Assembly (NCBI GenBank): GCA_024403485.1
Contig: JAKSRT010000007.1
Coordinates: forward strand, 1 to 42,890
Direction: 5' to 3'
Length of the DNA: 42,890 nt
From: Lachnospiraceae bacterium
GTDB lineage: Bacteria > Bacillota > Clostridia > Lachnospirales > Lachnospiraceae
Positions within the stretch are counted from its first letter, which is position 1. Every line of letters begins with the position of its first letter. Of the stretch, positions 7,544 to 17,478 are shown one piece after another. The notes under the pieces were generated by a model. The model was not told the DNA's origin. It made no database searches and saw nothing but the letters and a program-made list of their open reading frames with translations. The position numbers and the translations under genes are program-made.

Positions 7544-8842
7544 GTGAAAAAGAAAATAGTTATAATAGGCGGTGGTCCTGCCGGCCTTGCAGCTTCGATT
7601 GCAGCTAAGGATGCCGGTATAGATGATGTATTGATTATTGAACGAGGGGAGCATCTTGGTGGTATTCTTCTTCAATGCATCCATAACGGCTTTGGCCTTC
7701 ATACCTTTAAAGAAGAACTTACAGGACCGGAATATGCCGCACGCTATATTGAAATTGCCCGTGAAAAGAATGTGGAAGCTTATTTAAATACCATGGTTAT
7801 AGATATATCCCGGGACAAGGTTGTTACATGCATGTCTGCTGATAAAGGGATATTTACCATCGAGGCAGAAAGCATAATTCTTACCATGGGATGCAGGGAA
7901 CGTCCAAGAGGAGCACTTAATACACCCGGATACAGACCTGCGGGAATATATTCTGCCGGAACTGCACAGAAGTTTGTAAATATCGAGGGTAAACTTCCGG
8001 GCAAAGAAGTGGTCATTTTAGGTTCCGGAGATATCGGTCTCATTATGGCCAGAAGAATGACGCTTGAAGGCGCAAAGGTTAAGGCAGTGGCAGAAATAAT
8101 GCCTTATTCGGGTGGTCTTAAACGAAATATTGTTCAATGCCTTGACGATTTTGGCATACCGCTTAAATTAAGCACAACAGTTATTGATATATCAGGAAAA
8201 GACAGAGTGGAATCCGTTACGTTGGCTCAGGTCGACGAAAAATCAAGACCTATTCCCGGAACAGAAGAAATTGTTCCTTGTGATACACTTCTATTGTCAT
8301 GCGGTCTTCTTCCGGAGAATGAACTCAGCACTCAGATGGGAGTGGAACTTAGTCCCGTTACAGGTGGACCTAAGGTTAACGAAAGCCTTGAAACAAACAT
8401 CCCGGGTGTATTTGCAGCAGGTAACGTGTTACATGTTCATGATCTTGTCGATTATGTTTCGGCTGAAGCTTCTCAGGCAGGGAAGTATGCGGCTCTCTAT
8501 GTAAAAGCCCTTGAAGCAGAAAAGGATGACAACTTGACTGAAAACAGTGAATCGTCAGTGAATGCAAAGAGTTATGCAGTCACTACCGGAATCGGTGTCA
8601 GATATACTGTTCCGGTAAGTATAAATCCGGACAGAATGGATGATTTGTTGACAGTAAGATTTCGTGTGGCAAATGTTTATAAAAATCCGGAAATCTGCGT
8701 TTATTTCGGGGATGAATGCATAATGAGACGCAAAAAGCTGATATGTTCTCCGGGAGAGATGGAACAGGTTATTCTTAAGAAGGCAGATATGAATAAGTTA
8801 AAATCCGGCGACGCCGTTAAAATCTGCCTTGAGAATGTATAG
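7544..8842 (+). CDS. NAD(P)/FAD-dependent oxidoreductase (partner of the GlpA-like dehydrogenase)
   Basis: This 432-residue protein starts at GTG with a strong AGGAGGGG site just upstream. There are two nucleotide-binding folds: FAD-binding IVIIGGGPAGLAASIAA at the N-terminus and NAD-binding EVVILGSGDIGLIMARRM near residue 150. A late GVFAAGNVLHVHDLVDYVS motif positions FAD, as in the thioredoxin reductase-like class. The C-terminal 90 residues form an added beta-rich domain. It starts 10 bases after the dehydrogenase and presumably passes electrons from it to NAD(P) or another carrier. This is an inference from the conserved gene order; the acceptor cannot be read from sequence. Confidence 0.88.
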   Translation: MKKKIVIIGGGPAGLAASIAAKDAGIDDVLIIERGEHLGGILLQCIHNGFGLHTFKEELTGPEYAARYIEIAREKNVEAYLNTMVIDISRDKVVTCMSADKGIFTIEAESIILTMGCRERPRGALNTPGYRPAGIYSAGTAQKFVNIEGKLPGKEVVILGSGDIGLIMARRMTLEGAKVKAVAEIMPYSGGLKRNIVQCLDDFGIPLKLSTTVIDISGKDRVESVTLAQVDEKSRPIPGTEEIVPCDTLLLSCGLLPENELSTQMGVELSPVTGGPKVNESLETNIPGVFAAGNVLHVHDLVDYVSAEASQAGKYAALYVKALEAEKDDNLTENSESSVNAKSYAVTTGIGVRYTVPVSINPDRMDDLLTVRFRVANVYKNPEICVYFGDECIMRRKKLICSPGEMEQVILKKADMNKLKSGDAVKICLENV

Positions 8843-8854
8843 GAGGTTTTATCT

Positions 8855-9232
8855 ATGGAAAGCAGAACCCTAACCTGTATCGGTTGTCCCATGGGATGCC
8901 AGGTTACGATTAATTATGATTATATAAACGATACTGTTGATATGGATTCGATTACTGTTACCGGTAATACATGCCCAAGAGGCAGGGAATATGCAATAAG
9001 TGAAATAACGAACCCTACAAGAACGGTAACCGGGACTATAACCCTATCAAACCGCGACGGCAGAGTAGCTCCTGTTAAAACAAAAAGCCCGATTCCAAAA
9101 TCGAAGGTATCCATGGTGGCTGAAGCATTGATGACAATCAGTATGGAAGCACCTGTGAAGATTGGTGATGTGGTAATAAATGACATTTGTGATACCGGCG
9201 TTGAAGTGGTTGTTACAAATAATATTGAATAG
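8855..9232 (+). CDS. DUF1667 family protein
   Basis: This 125-residue protein has an N-terminal cysteine motif [10 protein letters not shown] (Cys 8, 11 and 15) and a further Cys in [11 protein letters not shown], suggesting a bound metal or iron-sulfur centre. The segment [13 protein letters not shown] and the following [10 protein letters not shown] are typical of DUF1667. These proteins are regularly encoded beside the two flavin oxidoreductases and glycerol kinase in clostridia and may be the third subunit of the dehydrogenase complex. It starts 12 bases after the upstream stop with an AGGAGG site. Function otherwise unproven. Confidence 0.85.
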   Translation: MESRTLTCIGCPMGCQVTINYDYINDTVDMDSITVTGNTCPRGREYAISEITNPTRTVTGTITLSNRDGRVAPVKTKSPIPKSKVSMVAEALMTISMEAPVKIGDVVINDICDTGVEVVVTNNIE

Positions 9233-9246
9233 TATGGGTGGATATG

Positions 9247-10749
9247 ATGAAAGACTATGTATTGGCTCTCGATCAGGGGACAACAAGTTCCCGTTGTATT
9301 CTTTTTGATAAAAGCGGAAATATTGTAAATATGGCACAACAGGAGTTTAACCAGATATATCCGAAACCGGGCTGGGTTGAACATAATGCCATGGAAATCT
9401 GGTCATCTCAGCTTTCCGTTGTTTTGGAAGCCATGGCACTTGTGCATGCAACTTATGAAAATATATCTGCCATAGGTATTACAAACCAGCGTGAGACGAC
9501 TATCGTTTGGAATAAAAATACCGGGATGCCGGTATATAATGCAATCGTCTGGCAGTGTAAAAGAACGGCGGATTATATAGAAGAAATAAAAGCACAGGGC
9601 ATGACGGAACTAATCAGAAAAAAAACCGGACTTATTCCCGATGCTTATTTCAGTGCCACAAAAATCAAATGGATATTGGATAACGTTGAGGGGGCCAGAG
9701 AAGAAGCAGAGGCAGGTAACCTTCTTTTTGGCACTGTTGATACATGGCTTATCTGGAATCTTACAAAGGGGAAGGTTCACGCCACCGACTATACAAATGC
9801 TTCAAGAACAATGCTGTTTAATATAACGGAGCTTAAATGGGACGAGGAATTATGTGATTTCTTTGGTATTCCCATGAGTATGCTTCCCAAGGTAAAGCCT
9901 TCATCGGCCGAATACGGTGAAAGCGACAAATATATTCTCGGAGGCGAAATACCCATTTGCGGTGTGGCCGGAGACCAGCAGGCAGCTTTGTTCGGACAGT
10001 GTTGCTTTAAGGCAGGAGATGCCAAGAATACATATGGTACGGGGTGTTTTCTTTTGATGCACACCGGTGATAAGGCCATCTTCTCGAATAACGGTCTTTT
10101 GACTACCATAGCCGCAAGCACCGGTGATAAACCTAACTACGCCCTTGAAGGAAGTGTATTTGTAGCAGGGGCGGGAGTTCAATGGCTAAGAGACGGCATG
10201 CGTATGGTTGAGAGTGCTAAACAGACTGAAGAATTTGCGACGGTTGTTCCGGATACAGCCGGAGTATATGTCGTTCCGGCATTTGTGGGCCTTGGTGCTC
10301 CTTATTGGGATCAATATGCTCGGGGAACTGTGGTAGGCGTTACAAGAGGCTGCAAAAAGGAGCATTTTATAAGGGCGACTCTTGAGTCTATAGCATATCA
10401 GACTTATGATGTTTTGAAAGAAATGGAAAAGGATGCTGACCTTAAGCTTACATCATTAAGAGTCGACGGCGGAGCCAGTGCCAATAATTTTTTAATGAAG
10501 TTTCAGTCAGATATATTGGAACTTAATGTTATGAGGCCTAAATGCATAGAAACCACCGCACTTGGGGCAGCATATCTTGCCGGTCTTAAAACCGGTTACT
10601 GGCAAGACGAAGAGGACATAATCGTCAATTGGGAACTTGGAAGAGAATTTTCACCCACAATGGACAGTGAAACCAGAAAAAAACTTTTAAAGGGATGGAA
10701 TGTGGCTGTCAAGTGCGCAAGACTCTACGGTGAAGAGACGGATGCATAA
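9247..10749 (+). CDS. glpK: Glycerol kinase
   Basis: This 500-residue protein is the usual size for glycerol kinase. It phosphorylates glycerol with ATP to glycerol 3-phosphate, feeding the dehydrogenase encoded upstream. The FGGY kinase motifs are clear: the N-terminal phosphate loop [27 protein letters not shown], and AIVWQCKRT. Also present are the substrate-site [12 protein letters not shown], the [13 protein letters not shown] signature and the C-terminal [20 protein letters not shown]. The start at ATG 9247 is preferred because GGGTGG lies 5 bases upstream; ATG 9244 and GTG 9238 are alternatives. No glycerol facilitator gene is present in the window. Confidence 0.96.
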   Translation: MKDYVLALDQGTTSSRCILFDKSGNIVNMAQQEFNQIYPKPGWVEHNAMEIWSSQLSVVLEAMALVHATYENISAIGITNQRETTIVWNKNTGMPVYNAIVWQCKRTADYIEEIKAQGMTELIRKKTGLIPDAYFSATKIKWILDNVEGAREEAEAGNLLFGTVDTWLIWNLTKGKVHATDYTNASRTMLFNITELKWDEELCDFFGIPMSMLPKVKPSSAEYGESDKYILGGEIPICGVAGDQQAALFGQCCFKAGDAKNTYGTGCFLLMHTGDKAIFSNNGLLTTIAASTGDKPNYALEGSVFVAGAGVQWLRDGMRMVESAKQTEEFATVVPDTAGVYVVPAFVGLGAPYWDQYARGTVVGVTRGCKKEHFIRATLESIAYQTYDVLKEMEKDADLKLTSLRVDGGASANNFLMKFQSDILELNVMRPKCIETTALGAAYLAGLKTGYWQDEEDIIVNWELGREFSPTMDSETRKKLLKGWNVAVKCARLYGEETDA

Positions 10750-10781
10750 CAGAAACTAAAATCATTAGGGAATGATTTGCA

Positions 10782-12149
10782 TTAAGAATAAACAGCTTGT
10801 CGGGCAACAGCTTTTTTATATACGATTATAAAACAAATCAAATGTACACCAAAGGTCAGTGACCAGGAAATCGGATACGAAATAAACAGGCATTCCATGG
10901 TATGGATTGATTTGAATATCGTATATATATAAACGATTCTGAATGCACAGGCACCTAAAAGCGATACAATTGTAGGCATTACGGAATAACCCAGTCCCCT
11001 GATGGAACCTACCATAACATCCATCATACCGCAAAGATAATAGGTGAACATTATAACTACCAAACGCCTCATACCATATTCGATAACAGTGGCAGCACTG
11101 GCACTGTCGGCATATATGCTTAAAAGGAAAGGCCCATTGAAATAACACAAAAGGCCAAGTACAAGACCGACTCCGAATACCATACAAAGACACGTAATGC
11201 AGATTTTTTTGATACGCTCAAAATTGTGTGCACCGTAGTTTTGGCTTGTGAATGAAAGACATGTATGATGAAAAGAGTTCATTGAAACATAAACAAAGCC
11301 TTCGAGGTTTGAGGCAGCAGTATTACCGGCCATGGCCGCAGCTCCGAAGGAGTTTACGCTGGACTGAATAAGCACGTTTGAAAATGAAAAAACGCATCCC
11401 TGTAAGCCGGCAGGAACGCCAAGCCTCAATATCTGAACAAATTTGTCTTTTGTAAGTTTTAATTCTTTTAGTGTTAAACGATAACATTCATCGGACTTAG
11501 CAAGGGCTAAAGTTACCAAAACCGCAGAGAGCATTTGGGAAAGAACAGTGGCATAGGCAACACCGTCTACGCCCATTCCAAAGGCTACTATAAAAAGAAC
11601 ATTGCAAATAAAGTTTAATATTCCTGCCAATGTAAGATAAACTAAAGGGCGTTTTGTATCACCTATGGCTCTGAGTACCGAACTTGCAAAATTATATAAA
11701 AGACTTGCAGGCATACCAAGAAAATAGATTCGTATATACAAAACTGCCAGTGGAAGTATTTCTGTAGGAGTATCCATTGAAGCCAACAGGGAAGGTGCCC
11801 AGAAAAATCCAATAATTGTGAGTAAAATTCCGCATATGATTGCAAGAAGAACAGAGGTATGAACGGTTTCACTGACATCCTTTTCCTTGCAAGAGCCGTA
11901 AAAACGGGCTACCAATACATTGGTACCGACTGAAAGCCCCATAAATAAGCAAACGAGCAGATTTATAAGTGAGGAAGTGGAACCTATTGCCGCTAAAGCA
12001 TCGGAACCGGCATATCGACCGGCAACCACCATATCTGCAGCATTAAAAAGAAGCTGAAGCAGGCTTGAAGCAATCAGTGGGAGAGTAAATGAAATTATCT
12101 GGGGGACTAAATGACCTTTTGTCATGTCCATACTGTATTTCTTTGCCAT
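10782..12149 (-). CDS. MATE family efflux transporter
   Basis: This 455-residue protein has about 12 hydrophobic segments in two repeats. Typical MATE signatures include QIISFTLPLIASSLLQLLFN near the N-terminus, followed by DMVVAGRYAGSDALAAIGST, and a GVPAGLQGCVFSFSNVLIQS stretch opening the second half. These transporters export cationic drugs or metabolites using Na+ or H+ gradients; the substrate here is unknown. It is transcribed against the glycerol operon, with 32 bases between the stops, and divergently from the surface protein gene. There is no clear ribosome-binding site in front of the ATG; a second in-frame ATG five codons later is possible. Confidence 0.93.
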   Translation of the reverse strand: MAKKYSMDMTKGHLVPQIISFTLPLIASSLLQLLFNAADMVVAGRYAGSDALAAIGSTSSLINLLVCLFMGLSVGTNVLVARFYGSCKEKDVSETVHTSVLLAIICGILLTIIGFFWAPSLLASMDTPTEILPLAVLYIRIYFLGMPASLLYNFASSVLRAIGDTKRPLVYLTLAGILNFICNVLFIVAFGMGVDGVAYATVLSQMLSAVLVTLALAKSDECYRLTLKELKLTKDKFVQILRLGVPAGLQGCVFSFSNVLIQSSVNSFGAAAMAGNTAASNLEGFVYVSMNSFHHTCLSFTSQNYGAHNFERIKKICITCLCMVFGVGLVLGLLCYFNGPFLLSIYADSASAATVIEYGMRRLVVIMFTYYLCGMMDVMVGSIRGLGYSVMPTIVSLLGACAFRIVYIYTIFKSIHTMECLFISYPISWSLTFGVHLICFIIVYKKAVARQAVYS

Positions 12150-12351
12150 GATTTGAATGTATCGTAAATTACCAAATTGTAAAAGGGTAAATTTGTATAT
12201 TTTGTCCTATGGATTTTTAATATTTGTTGTTATAAAATTTCACTACACTACATTTGACGCTTAATTTAATATGTGCCGTTTGAGTACAGGATTATTTACC
12301 TCGATACAGAATTTGTCCTAAGTGACATTTTTTCTGAATGGAGGTTTTTTT

Positions 12352-14100
12352 ATGTTTAGATGGAATAACAAACTAAAAGCAGGAATTCTTGGCTCTAAAG
12401 CGAGAAAAAGGGCTAAAAAAATTTTTGTATATCTGATTTTGACGGCGACTTTTGCAGGAACCGTTCCTGTCGGTGCGTACGCAGGGAACTTTACGCATCA
12501 TCATACCGGAGCCTGTGATAAGCAGGTTTCAAAAACCTGTACGCATAAAAATATATACGGGGCTGACAATATTCAAAAGCATTGCAGTAACTGCGGTGAA
12601 ATGAGAACCGTATTATATGAAGGATATACGGAAAGCTGTCCGCTTAACATGGTAAGTTCGGTCCACAAATTTTCAAAGATGACTTGTACTTCCTGTGGCT
12701 CGGTACTCGACAGCAGGGATGTTACTCCTGCAGGAAGTCATACATATACCGTTACAGAGCGAAAGTGCGGCATTCAGGAGGGTTCGGTATCAGCTACGGT
12801 TTCTGTCTCGGCCAGTACAGCTGACTGGACCAATAAGGATGTGAACTTATCCTGCAATGTTAGCATTTCAGACCGTTCGTTTGGCGTAAGCTCTATTTCT
12901 TTCAGCGGAGGCGGCTCCGGTGCTTCTGCGTCTGTTGGCACTAATGGTTCATATTCTTTTACCGTAAAAGGCAGCAACGGACAAACAGTGACAGAATCAA
13001 TAACTGTTTCCAATATAGATAAGACTGCGCCTACACTTTCCGTATCCAAAAGTACTGAAGCATGGACAGAAAGCGGACTTACCATAAATGCTGCGGCATC
13101 CGACGATTTATCGGGTATAGTGGGCTTTTCGTTTAATGGTGGAGGCTATTCTTCGGGATCTTCTTGGAATGTAACTTCAAACGGAACTTACAGCGTATCT
13201 GTTATCGATAATGCGGGAAATGTTGCAGGGGCATCAATAACAGTTTCCAATATTGGAAGAGACCCTAAAGAGATTGAGGAAGAGAAAAGAAAGGAAGAAG
13301 AGGAAAAGAAGCGTAAGGAGGAAGAAGAGAGAAAAAAAGAAGAGGAAGAAAAAAGACGTAAAGAGGAAGAGGAAAGAAAGGAAGAAGAAGAGAAAAAGCG
13401 CCGAGAGGATGATGAAAAAAAGGATGATGGCAATAAAAATGATGATGTATCCGATGGCAAAAATACTCCGTCCGGGGACGATGAAAAAAAATCGGATGAT
13501 ATAAAAAAGAAATCCGATGATAATGAAAAAGATGATCCGCTTAGTCCTTTTGCTCCGATAATAGACGACTATAATAAATCGGATGACAACAAGGATGATA
13601 AAGAAAATGGTATCATTTCGGTGTCCGGCAATGACAAAGACTACAAAAAGGACGTCGGAAAGAAAATAGATGTAAATGAAAAAACGGCTGATAAGCCTTT
13701 GGCAACGGTCGTATCCTCCGGAGAACCGTTGGTGACATCGCCTTACAGACAGAATAGTCATTCTTTTTTAAGTATACTGAATATGTATTCAATATGGCTT
13801 CTGCTTTCGGGTATTATTCTTTGTTTGGCAGCATTGATATTATTGGCCAATACCACGTTTATTTATAGTATCGAGGATAAGAAAATAAGATTGGTATCGA
13901 CGGCAAAAATTCGAATAAAGGAAGACAAAATGCATATTTTAACAGATTACGGACGTTTGGAGAAAGATAAAAAGTATTATATTTTTTATTCTGTGGTCGG
14001 ACGGCTGCTTATGAATAAAAAGGATGTTATTTTTGAATGTGAATCAGATGAGAACATAAAGTTGTCTTCCGATAAAAGGAGTTTTGTGTACTATGGCTGA
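12352..14100 (+). CDS. Surface protein with Ig-like repeats, Lys/Glu-rich stalk and C-terminal membrane anchor
   Basis: This encodes about 582 residues from ATG 12352, which has a GGAGG site 7 bases upstream. After a long signal peptide (hydrophobic core about 25-45) comes a Cys/His-rich region (residues 46-135). Then come two related Ser/Gly-rich Ig-like units, each ending in a VSN-I motif and each opening with Asp/Glu-Trp-Thr. A highly charged Lys/Glu stretch (about 305-360) leads to an Asp/Lys-rich region. A single membrane helix near residues 480-505 is followed by a cytoplasmic tail of about 80 residues. The extracellular part may bind ligands or span the wall. There is no LPxTG motif. 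No specific function is recognised. Confidence 0.75.
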   Translation: MFRWNNKLKAGILGSKARKRAKKIFVYLILTATFAGTVPVGAYAGNFTHHHTGACDKQVSKTCTHKNIYGADNIQKHCSNCGEMRTVLYEGYTESCPLNMVSSVHKFSKMTCTSCGSVLDSRDVTPAGSHTYTVTERKCGIQEGSVSATVSVSASTADWTNKDVNLSCNVSISDRSFGVSSISFSGGGSGASASVGTNGSYSFTVKGSNGQTVTESITVSNIDKTAPTLSVSKSTEAWTESGLTINAAASDDLSGIVGFSFNGGGYSSGSSWNVTSNGTYSVSVIDNAGNVAGASITVSNIGRDPKEIEEEKRKEEEEKKRKEEEERKKEEEEKRRKEEEERKEEEEKKRREDDEKKDDGNKNDDVSDGKNTPSGDDEKKSDDIKKKSDDNEKDDPLSPFAPIIDDYNKSDDNKDDKENGIISVSGNDKDYKKDVGKKIDVNEKTADKPLATVVSSGEPLVTSPYRQNSHSFLSILNMYSIWLLLSGIILCLAALILLANTTFIYSIEDKKIRLVSTAKIRIKEDKMHILTDYGRLEKDKKYYIFYSVVGRLLMNKKDVIFECESDENIKLSSDKRSFVYYG

Positions 14101-14137
14101 TTAATGCTCAAATAAAGGATTCTTAATTATTGCTTAC

Positions 14138-14166
14138 TTGCGAATGAAATCCAGATAAAGTATACT
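14138..14166 (+). promoter_or_regulatory. Candidate promoter of the HisC-like aminotransferase operon
   Basis: A -35 TTGCGA (14138-14143) and -10 TATACT (14161-14166) are separated by exactly 17 bases, about 45 bases upstream of the aminotransferase start. Confidence 0.6.
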
Positions 14167-14211
14167 TGATTAGTTAAATGAACACTTACAAAGAATTGTT
14201 AGGAAATAGTT

Positions 14212-15267
14212 ATGTGGGAAAGTAATGTAAGAAAGGTTGTGCCCTATGTTCCGGGTGAACAGCCTAAAATATCCAAGCTTATCAAACTTAATACCAATGA
14301 GAACCCATATCCGCCGTCACCTCGTGTGAGTGAACGTTTGAGCAATCTCAATGTTTCCGATTTTAGAAAATATCCGGCTCCGGATTGTGAAATTCTTAGG
14401 GAAGCGCTTGCAAAAAAATATAATTTGGAAACAGATAACGTGTTTGTGGGTGTTGGCTCCGACGATGTTTTGGCCGTGGCTTTTTTGACATATTTTAACA
14501 GCAAAAAGCCTATTTTATTTCCGGATGTAACATATTCGTTTTATGATGTATGGGCCGATACTTTTAATATTCCTTATGAAACTATACCGCTAAATGAAGA
14601 TTTCTCCATTAATCCCGGGGACTATTTTAAAGAAAACGGTGGGGTGGTAATAGCTAACCCAAATGCACCCACCGGTTTATATTTGGGTATTGATGGCATA
14701 GAAGCTGTATTGGCCGCAAATCCCGACAGCGTGGTTATTGTTGATGAGGCGTATATTGACTTTGGCGGTGAATCTGCTCTTAAATTTATTGATAAATATG
14801 AGAATCTTCTTGTGGTTCAGACCTTTTCAAAATCACGCTCTATGGCCGGAATGAGAATCGGATTTGCAATGGGATGTAAGAAAATTATCAAATATTTATC
14901 AGATGTTAAATTTTCAATTAATTCATATACTATGAATATGCCGTCTCTTGAACTTGGTGTGTTGGCTGTTGAAGATGATGAATATTTTGTATCATGCTGC
15001 AAAAAAGTCATTTCCACAAGAGAATGGACCAAGGGGGAATTGGCTCGTCTTGGGTTCACATTCCCTGACAGTATGACCAATTTTATTTTTGTAAAATATA
15101 ACGGGGATAAGTCCAGAGACCATATCGCAGCTGAACTTAGAAAGCGCGGAATAATCGTAAGATGCTTCAATTCCGATCGTACTAAGGAATATATGAGAAT
15201 ATCTATTGGAACAGATGATGAGATGAAAACACTAATCAGTGCATTGGAGGAGATTTTATATGCTTAA
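14212..15267 (+). CDS. Histidinol-phosphate aminotransferase-like PLP enzyme
   Basis: This 351-residue class I/II aminotransferase has the features of HisC: KLNTNENPYPPSP near residue 25, the ANPNAPTG block at about 148-155, VIVDEAYIDF near 176, and the PLP-binding Lys at about 207 within QTFSKSRSMAGMRIG. A late IVRCF and MRISIGT segment holds the phosphate-binding Arg. The reaction would be transfer of an amino group between histidinol phosphate and 2-oxoglutarate. No other his genes are nearby, so a related amino acid aminotransferase role cannot be excluded. The next gene overlaps its end by 8 bases. Confidence 0.85.
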   Translation: MWESNVRKVVPYVPGEQPKISKLIKLNTNENPYPPSPRVSERLSNLNVSDFRKYPAPDCEILREALAKKYNLETDNVFVGVGSDDVLAVAFLTYFNSKKPILFPDVTYSFYDVWADTFNIPYETIPLNEDFSINPGDYFKENGGVVIANPNAPTGLYLGIDGIEAVLAANPDSVVIVDEAYIDFGGESALKFIDKYENLLVVQTFSKSRSMAGMRIGFAMGCKKIIKYLSDVKFSINSYTMNMPSLELGVLAVEDDEYFVSCCKKVISTREWTKGELARLGFTFPDSMTNFIFVKYNGDKSRDHIAAELRKRGIIVRCFNSDRTKEYMRISIGTDDEMKTLISALEEILYA

Positions 15268-15751
15268 GAAGTATTTATGGGTATTTTTTATATCAATGGT
15301 ACCGCTCATTGAAATCAGAGGAGCCATACCTTATGCGCTTGCGCAGATTGAACTTGGAAATGAGCTTAACTTTCCGTTATGTTGTGCAATAGCTATACTC
15401 GGAAATATGCTGCCGGTTCCCTTTATTTATTTCTTTGCAAGAAAAGTTCTTGAATGGGGTAAAGACAAGCCCATTATCGGCAAGTTTTTCAGCTGGTGTC
15501 TTGAAAAAGGACACAAAGGTGGAGCAAAACTTCAGGAAAAAGCCGGGAAAGGAATATTCTGGGCGCTGTTTCTTTTTGTAGGAATACCGCTTCCGGGTAC
15601 AGGTGCGTGGACAGGAACGCTCGCTGCTTCAATACTGGATATGGACTTTAAGAAGAGTGTTTTGGCAGTTATTGCAGGAGTTATTTCAGCCGGCATTATT
15701 GTAGGACTTATCTGTACCGGTGTATTTGGCGCACTCAATTTCTTGCTGTAA
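15260..15751 (+). CDS. Small multi-drug export protein (COG2426 family)
   Basis: This encodes about 163 residues from ATG 15260, preceded by GGAGGAG; a longer frame from 15239 is not needed. It is a membrane protein with about four helices. The family signature is PLIEIRGAIPYAL in the first helix, then PVPFIYFFARKVLEW, and a conserved IPLPGTGAWTGTLAA segment, which matches the YqaA/SNARE-like or small-multidrug-export type. The transported substrate is unknown. It overlaps the aminotransferase gene by 8 bases, so the two are co-translated. Confidence 0.85.
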   Translation: MLKKYLWVFFISMVPLIEIRGAIPYALAQIELGNELNFPLCCAIAILGNMLPVPFIYFFARKVLEWGKDKPIIGKFFSWCLEKGHKGGAKLQEKAGKGIFWALFLFVGIPLPGTGAWTGTLAASILDMDFKKSVLAVIAGVISAGIIVGLICTGVFGALNFLL

Positions 15752-15782
15752 GAGATTTTCATTATATTTGTGGAGACAATTT

Positions 15783-16529
15783 GTGGAAGCATATACTGAT
15801 TTTGCCGCACTGTATGATAGGTTCATGGAGGAAACTCCCTATGATGAATGGTGCGGCTTTTTAGTTGAAAAATTGAATAAATATGGTATCAGCGGTGGCC
15901 TTGTATGTGAACTTGGTGCCGGAACGGGAGCTATGACCAGAAGGTTTAGGGATAAAGGCTATGATATGATCGGAATTGATAACTCTGACTCAATGCTCGC
16001 CGTAGCTCAAGAGTATGAAAGTGACGACAGTATCTTATATTTATGTCAGGACATGCGGGAGTTTGAATTGTACGGAACAGTCGGAGCTGTTGTAAGTGTT
16101 TGTGACAGTATAAATTATATTACCGAGCCTGACGAACTGTGCGAAGTATTTAAGCTTTGCAACAATTACTTAGATCCCAACGGTATTTTGATTTTTGATT
16201 TTAATACTAAGTACAAATATAGTGAAATAATAGGTGAGACAACCATAGCTCAGGTTGACGATGACGCCGGTTTTATATGGGATAATTACTACGATGAGGA
16301 AACTGCCATAAACCAGTATGACATTACGTTTTTTACAAAAGAGGGCAGCGGTTTGTACAGGCGGTTTGACGAAACGCATTTCCAGAGAGGCTATGATCTT
16401 GAGGAAATAAAAGCTTTGCTAAGCAAAGCGGGAATGGTTTTCCTGGAAGCCATTGACGCCGATACCTTTGGAGAAACCGAAGCGACATCCGAGAGAATAT
16501 TCGTGGTTGCAAGGGAACAGGGAAAATAA
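15783..16529 (+). CDS. Class I SAM-dependent methyltransferase
   Basis: This encodes about 248 residues from GTG 15783, which has a GGAG site upstream; the frame is open further 5' but overlaps the exporter gene. The N-terminal AYTDFAALYDRFMEETPYDEW segment is typical of this methyltransferase subgroup. The SAM-binding motif is CELGAGTGAMTRRF, motif II is IGIDNSDSMLAVA, and LYLCQDMREFEL follows. Substrate unknown. It is followed at 23 bases by hslO, and likely shares its transcript. Confidence 0.85.
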   Translation: MEAYTDFAALYDRFMEETPYDEWCGFLVEKLNKYGISGGLVCELGAGTGAMTRRFRDKGYDMIGIDNSDSMLAVAQEYESDDSILYLCQDMREFELYGTVGAVVSVCDSINYITEPDELCEVFKLCNNYLDPNGILIFDFNTKYKYSEIIGETTIAQVDDDAGFIWDNYYDEETAINQYDITFFTKEGSGLYRRFDETHFQRGYDLEEIKALLSKAGMVFLEAIDADTFGETEATSERIFVVAREQGK

Positions 16530-16552
16530 ACATATTTTTGAAAGAGAACGAT

Positions 16553-17428
16553 ATGAGCGATTATATAGTAAGAGCTACCGCGGCTAATGCAGCGGTCAGA
16601 GCCTTTGGGGCTACAACAAGAGAACTAACCGAATTTGCAAAGAACGCACATAATACAAGCCCGGTAATGACAGCAGCACTTGGAAGACTGCTGACAGCGG
16701 GTGCGATGATGGGCGTTATGCAAAAGGGCGATGCTGATCTTTTGACAATTAAAATAGACTGTGGCGGTGAAGCGAAAAACCTTACGGTTACAGCTGATTC
16801 TCACGGAAATGTAAAAGGCTTTTGCGCCAATCCCAATGTAATGCTTCCACCGAGCGCTGCAGGTAAGCTTGATGTTGGCGGTGCTATAGGCCCCGGTTTT
16901 TTGACAGTAATGAAAGATCTTGGTCTTAAGGAGCCTTACGTGGGTCAGACCATGCTTACTACTTCAGAGATAGCGGAAGATTTAACGGCTTACTTCATGG
17001 AGTCTGAACAGATACCATCAACAGTAGGCCTTGGTGTTCTTATGAACAAGGACAACACCGTAAAGGTTGCAGGAGGCTTTATTATTCAGCTGATGCCATT
17101 CTGCCCCGATGAAGTTATTGACAAGCTTGAGGACAACCTTAAAGATATTAATTCGGTTACGAAGCTTCTTGATGGGGGCAACACGCCTGAACAGGTTTTG
17201 GAAATTTTATTAAAAGACCTGGATATGGAAATCGTGGATAAAATTCCCGCAAACTTTAAATGCAATTGCTCAAAAGAGCGTTTTGCCACGGGTCTTTACT
17301 CTCTTGGTCATAAGGAAATGCAGAGTCTTATTGATGAGGGGCAGCAAATTGAGGTTAACTGCCAGTTCTGCGGAAAACATTATTATTTTGGCGTTGACGA
17401 GCTTAAAGCCATTGAGGCTATGCGATAA
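16553..17428 (+). CDS. hslO: Redox-regulated molecular chaperone Hsp33
   Basis: This 291-residue protein from ATG 16553 is the full family length. Hsp33 is a cytoplasmic holdase chaperone activated by oxidation. The N-terminal domain begins YIVRATAANAAVRAFG and contains LGRLLTAGAMMG. The C-terminal zinc switch shows the four Cys residues at about 237, 239, 270 and 273, in CNC and CQFC. Under oxidising stress these form disulfides, release zinc and unfold the linker. The gene ends 18 bases before a strong terminator. The in-frame TTG at 16538 is a less likely start. Confidence 0.96.
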   Translation: MSDYIVRATAANAAVRAFGATTRELTEFAKNAHNTSPVMTAALGRLLTAGAMMGVMQKGDADLLTIKIDCGGEAKNLTVTADSHGNVKGFCANPNVMLPPSAAGKLDVGGAIGPGFLTVMKDLGLKEPYVGQTMLTTSEIAEDLTAYFMESEQIPSTVGLGVLMNKDNTVKVAGGFIIQLMPFCPDEVIDKLEDNLKDINSVTKLLDGGNTPEQVLEILLKDLDMEIVDKIPANFKCNCSKERFATGLYSLGHKEMQSLIDEGQQIEVNCQFCGKHYYFGVDELKAIEAMR

Positions 17429-17445
17429 TATAATATGATTTAGCC

Positions 17446-17478
17446 ATCACCTGACTATCGGTCAGGTGATTTTTTTTA
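17446..17478 (+). terminator. Intrinsic terminator after hslO
   Basis: A perfect 10-bp stem (17446-17455 with 17461-17470), with a 5-base loop, is followed by eight T residues. Confidence 0.92.

Noticed and set aside
13234..13761. Long minus-strand open frame (175 residues)
   Set aside because: It is antisense to the Lys/Glu-rich region of the surface protein and is a composition artefact (Phe/Ser/Leu-rich) with no ribosome-binding site.
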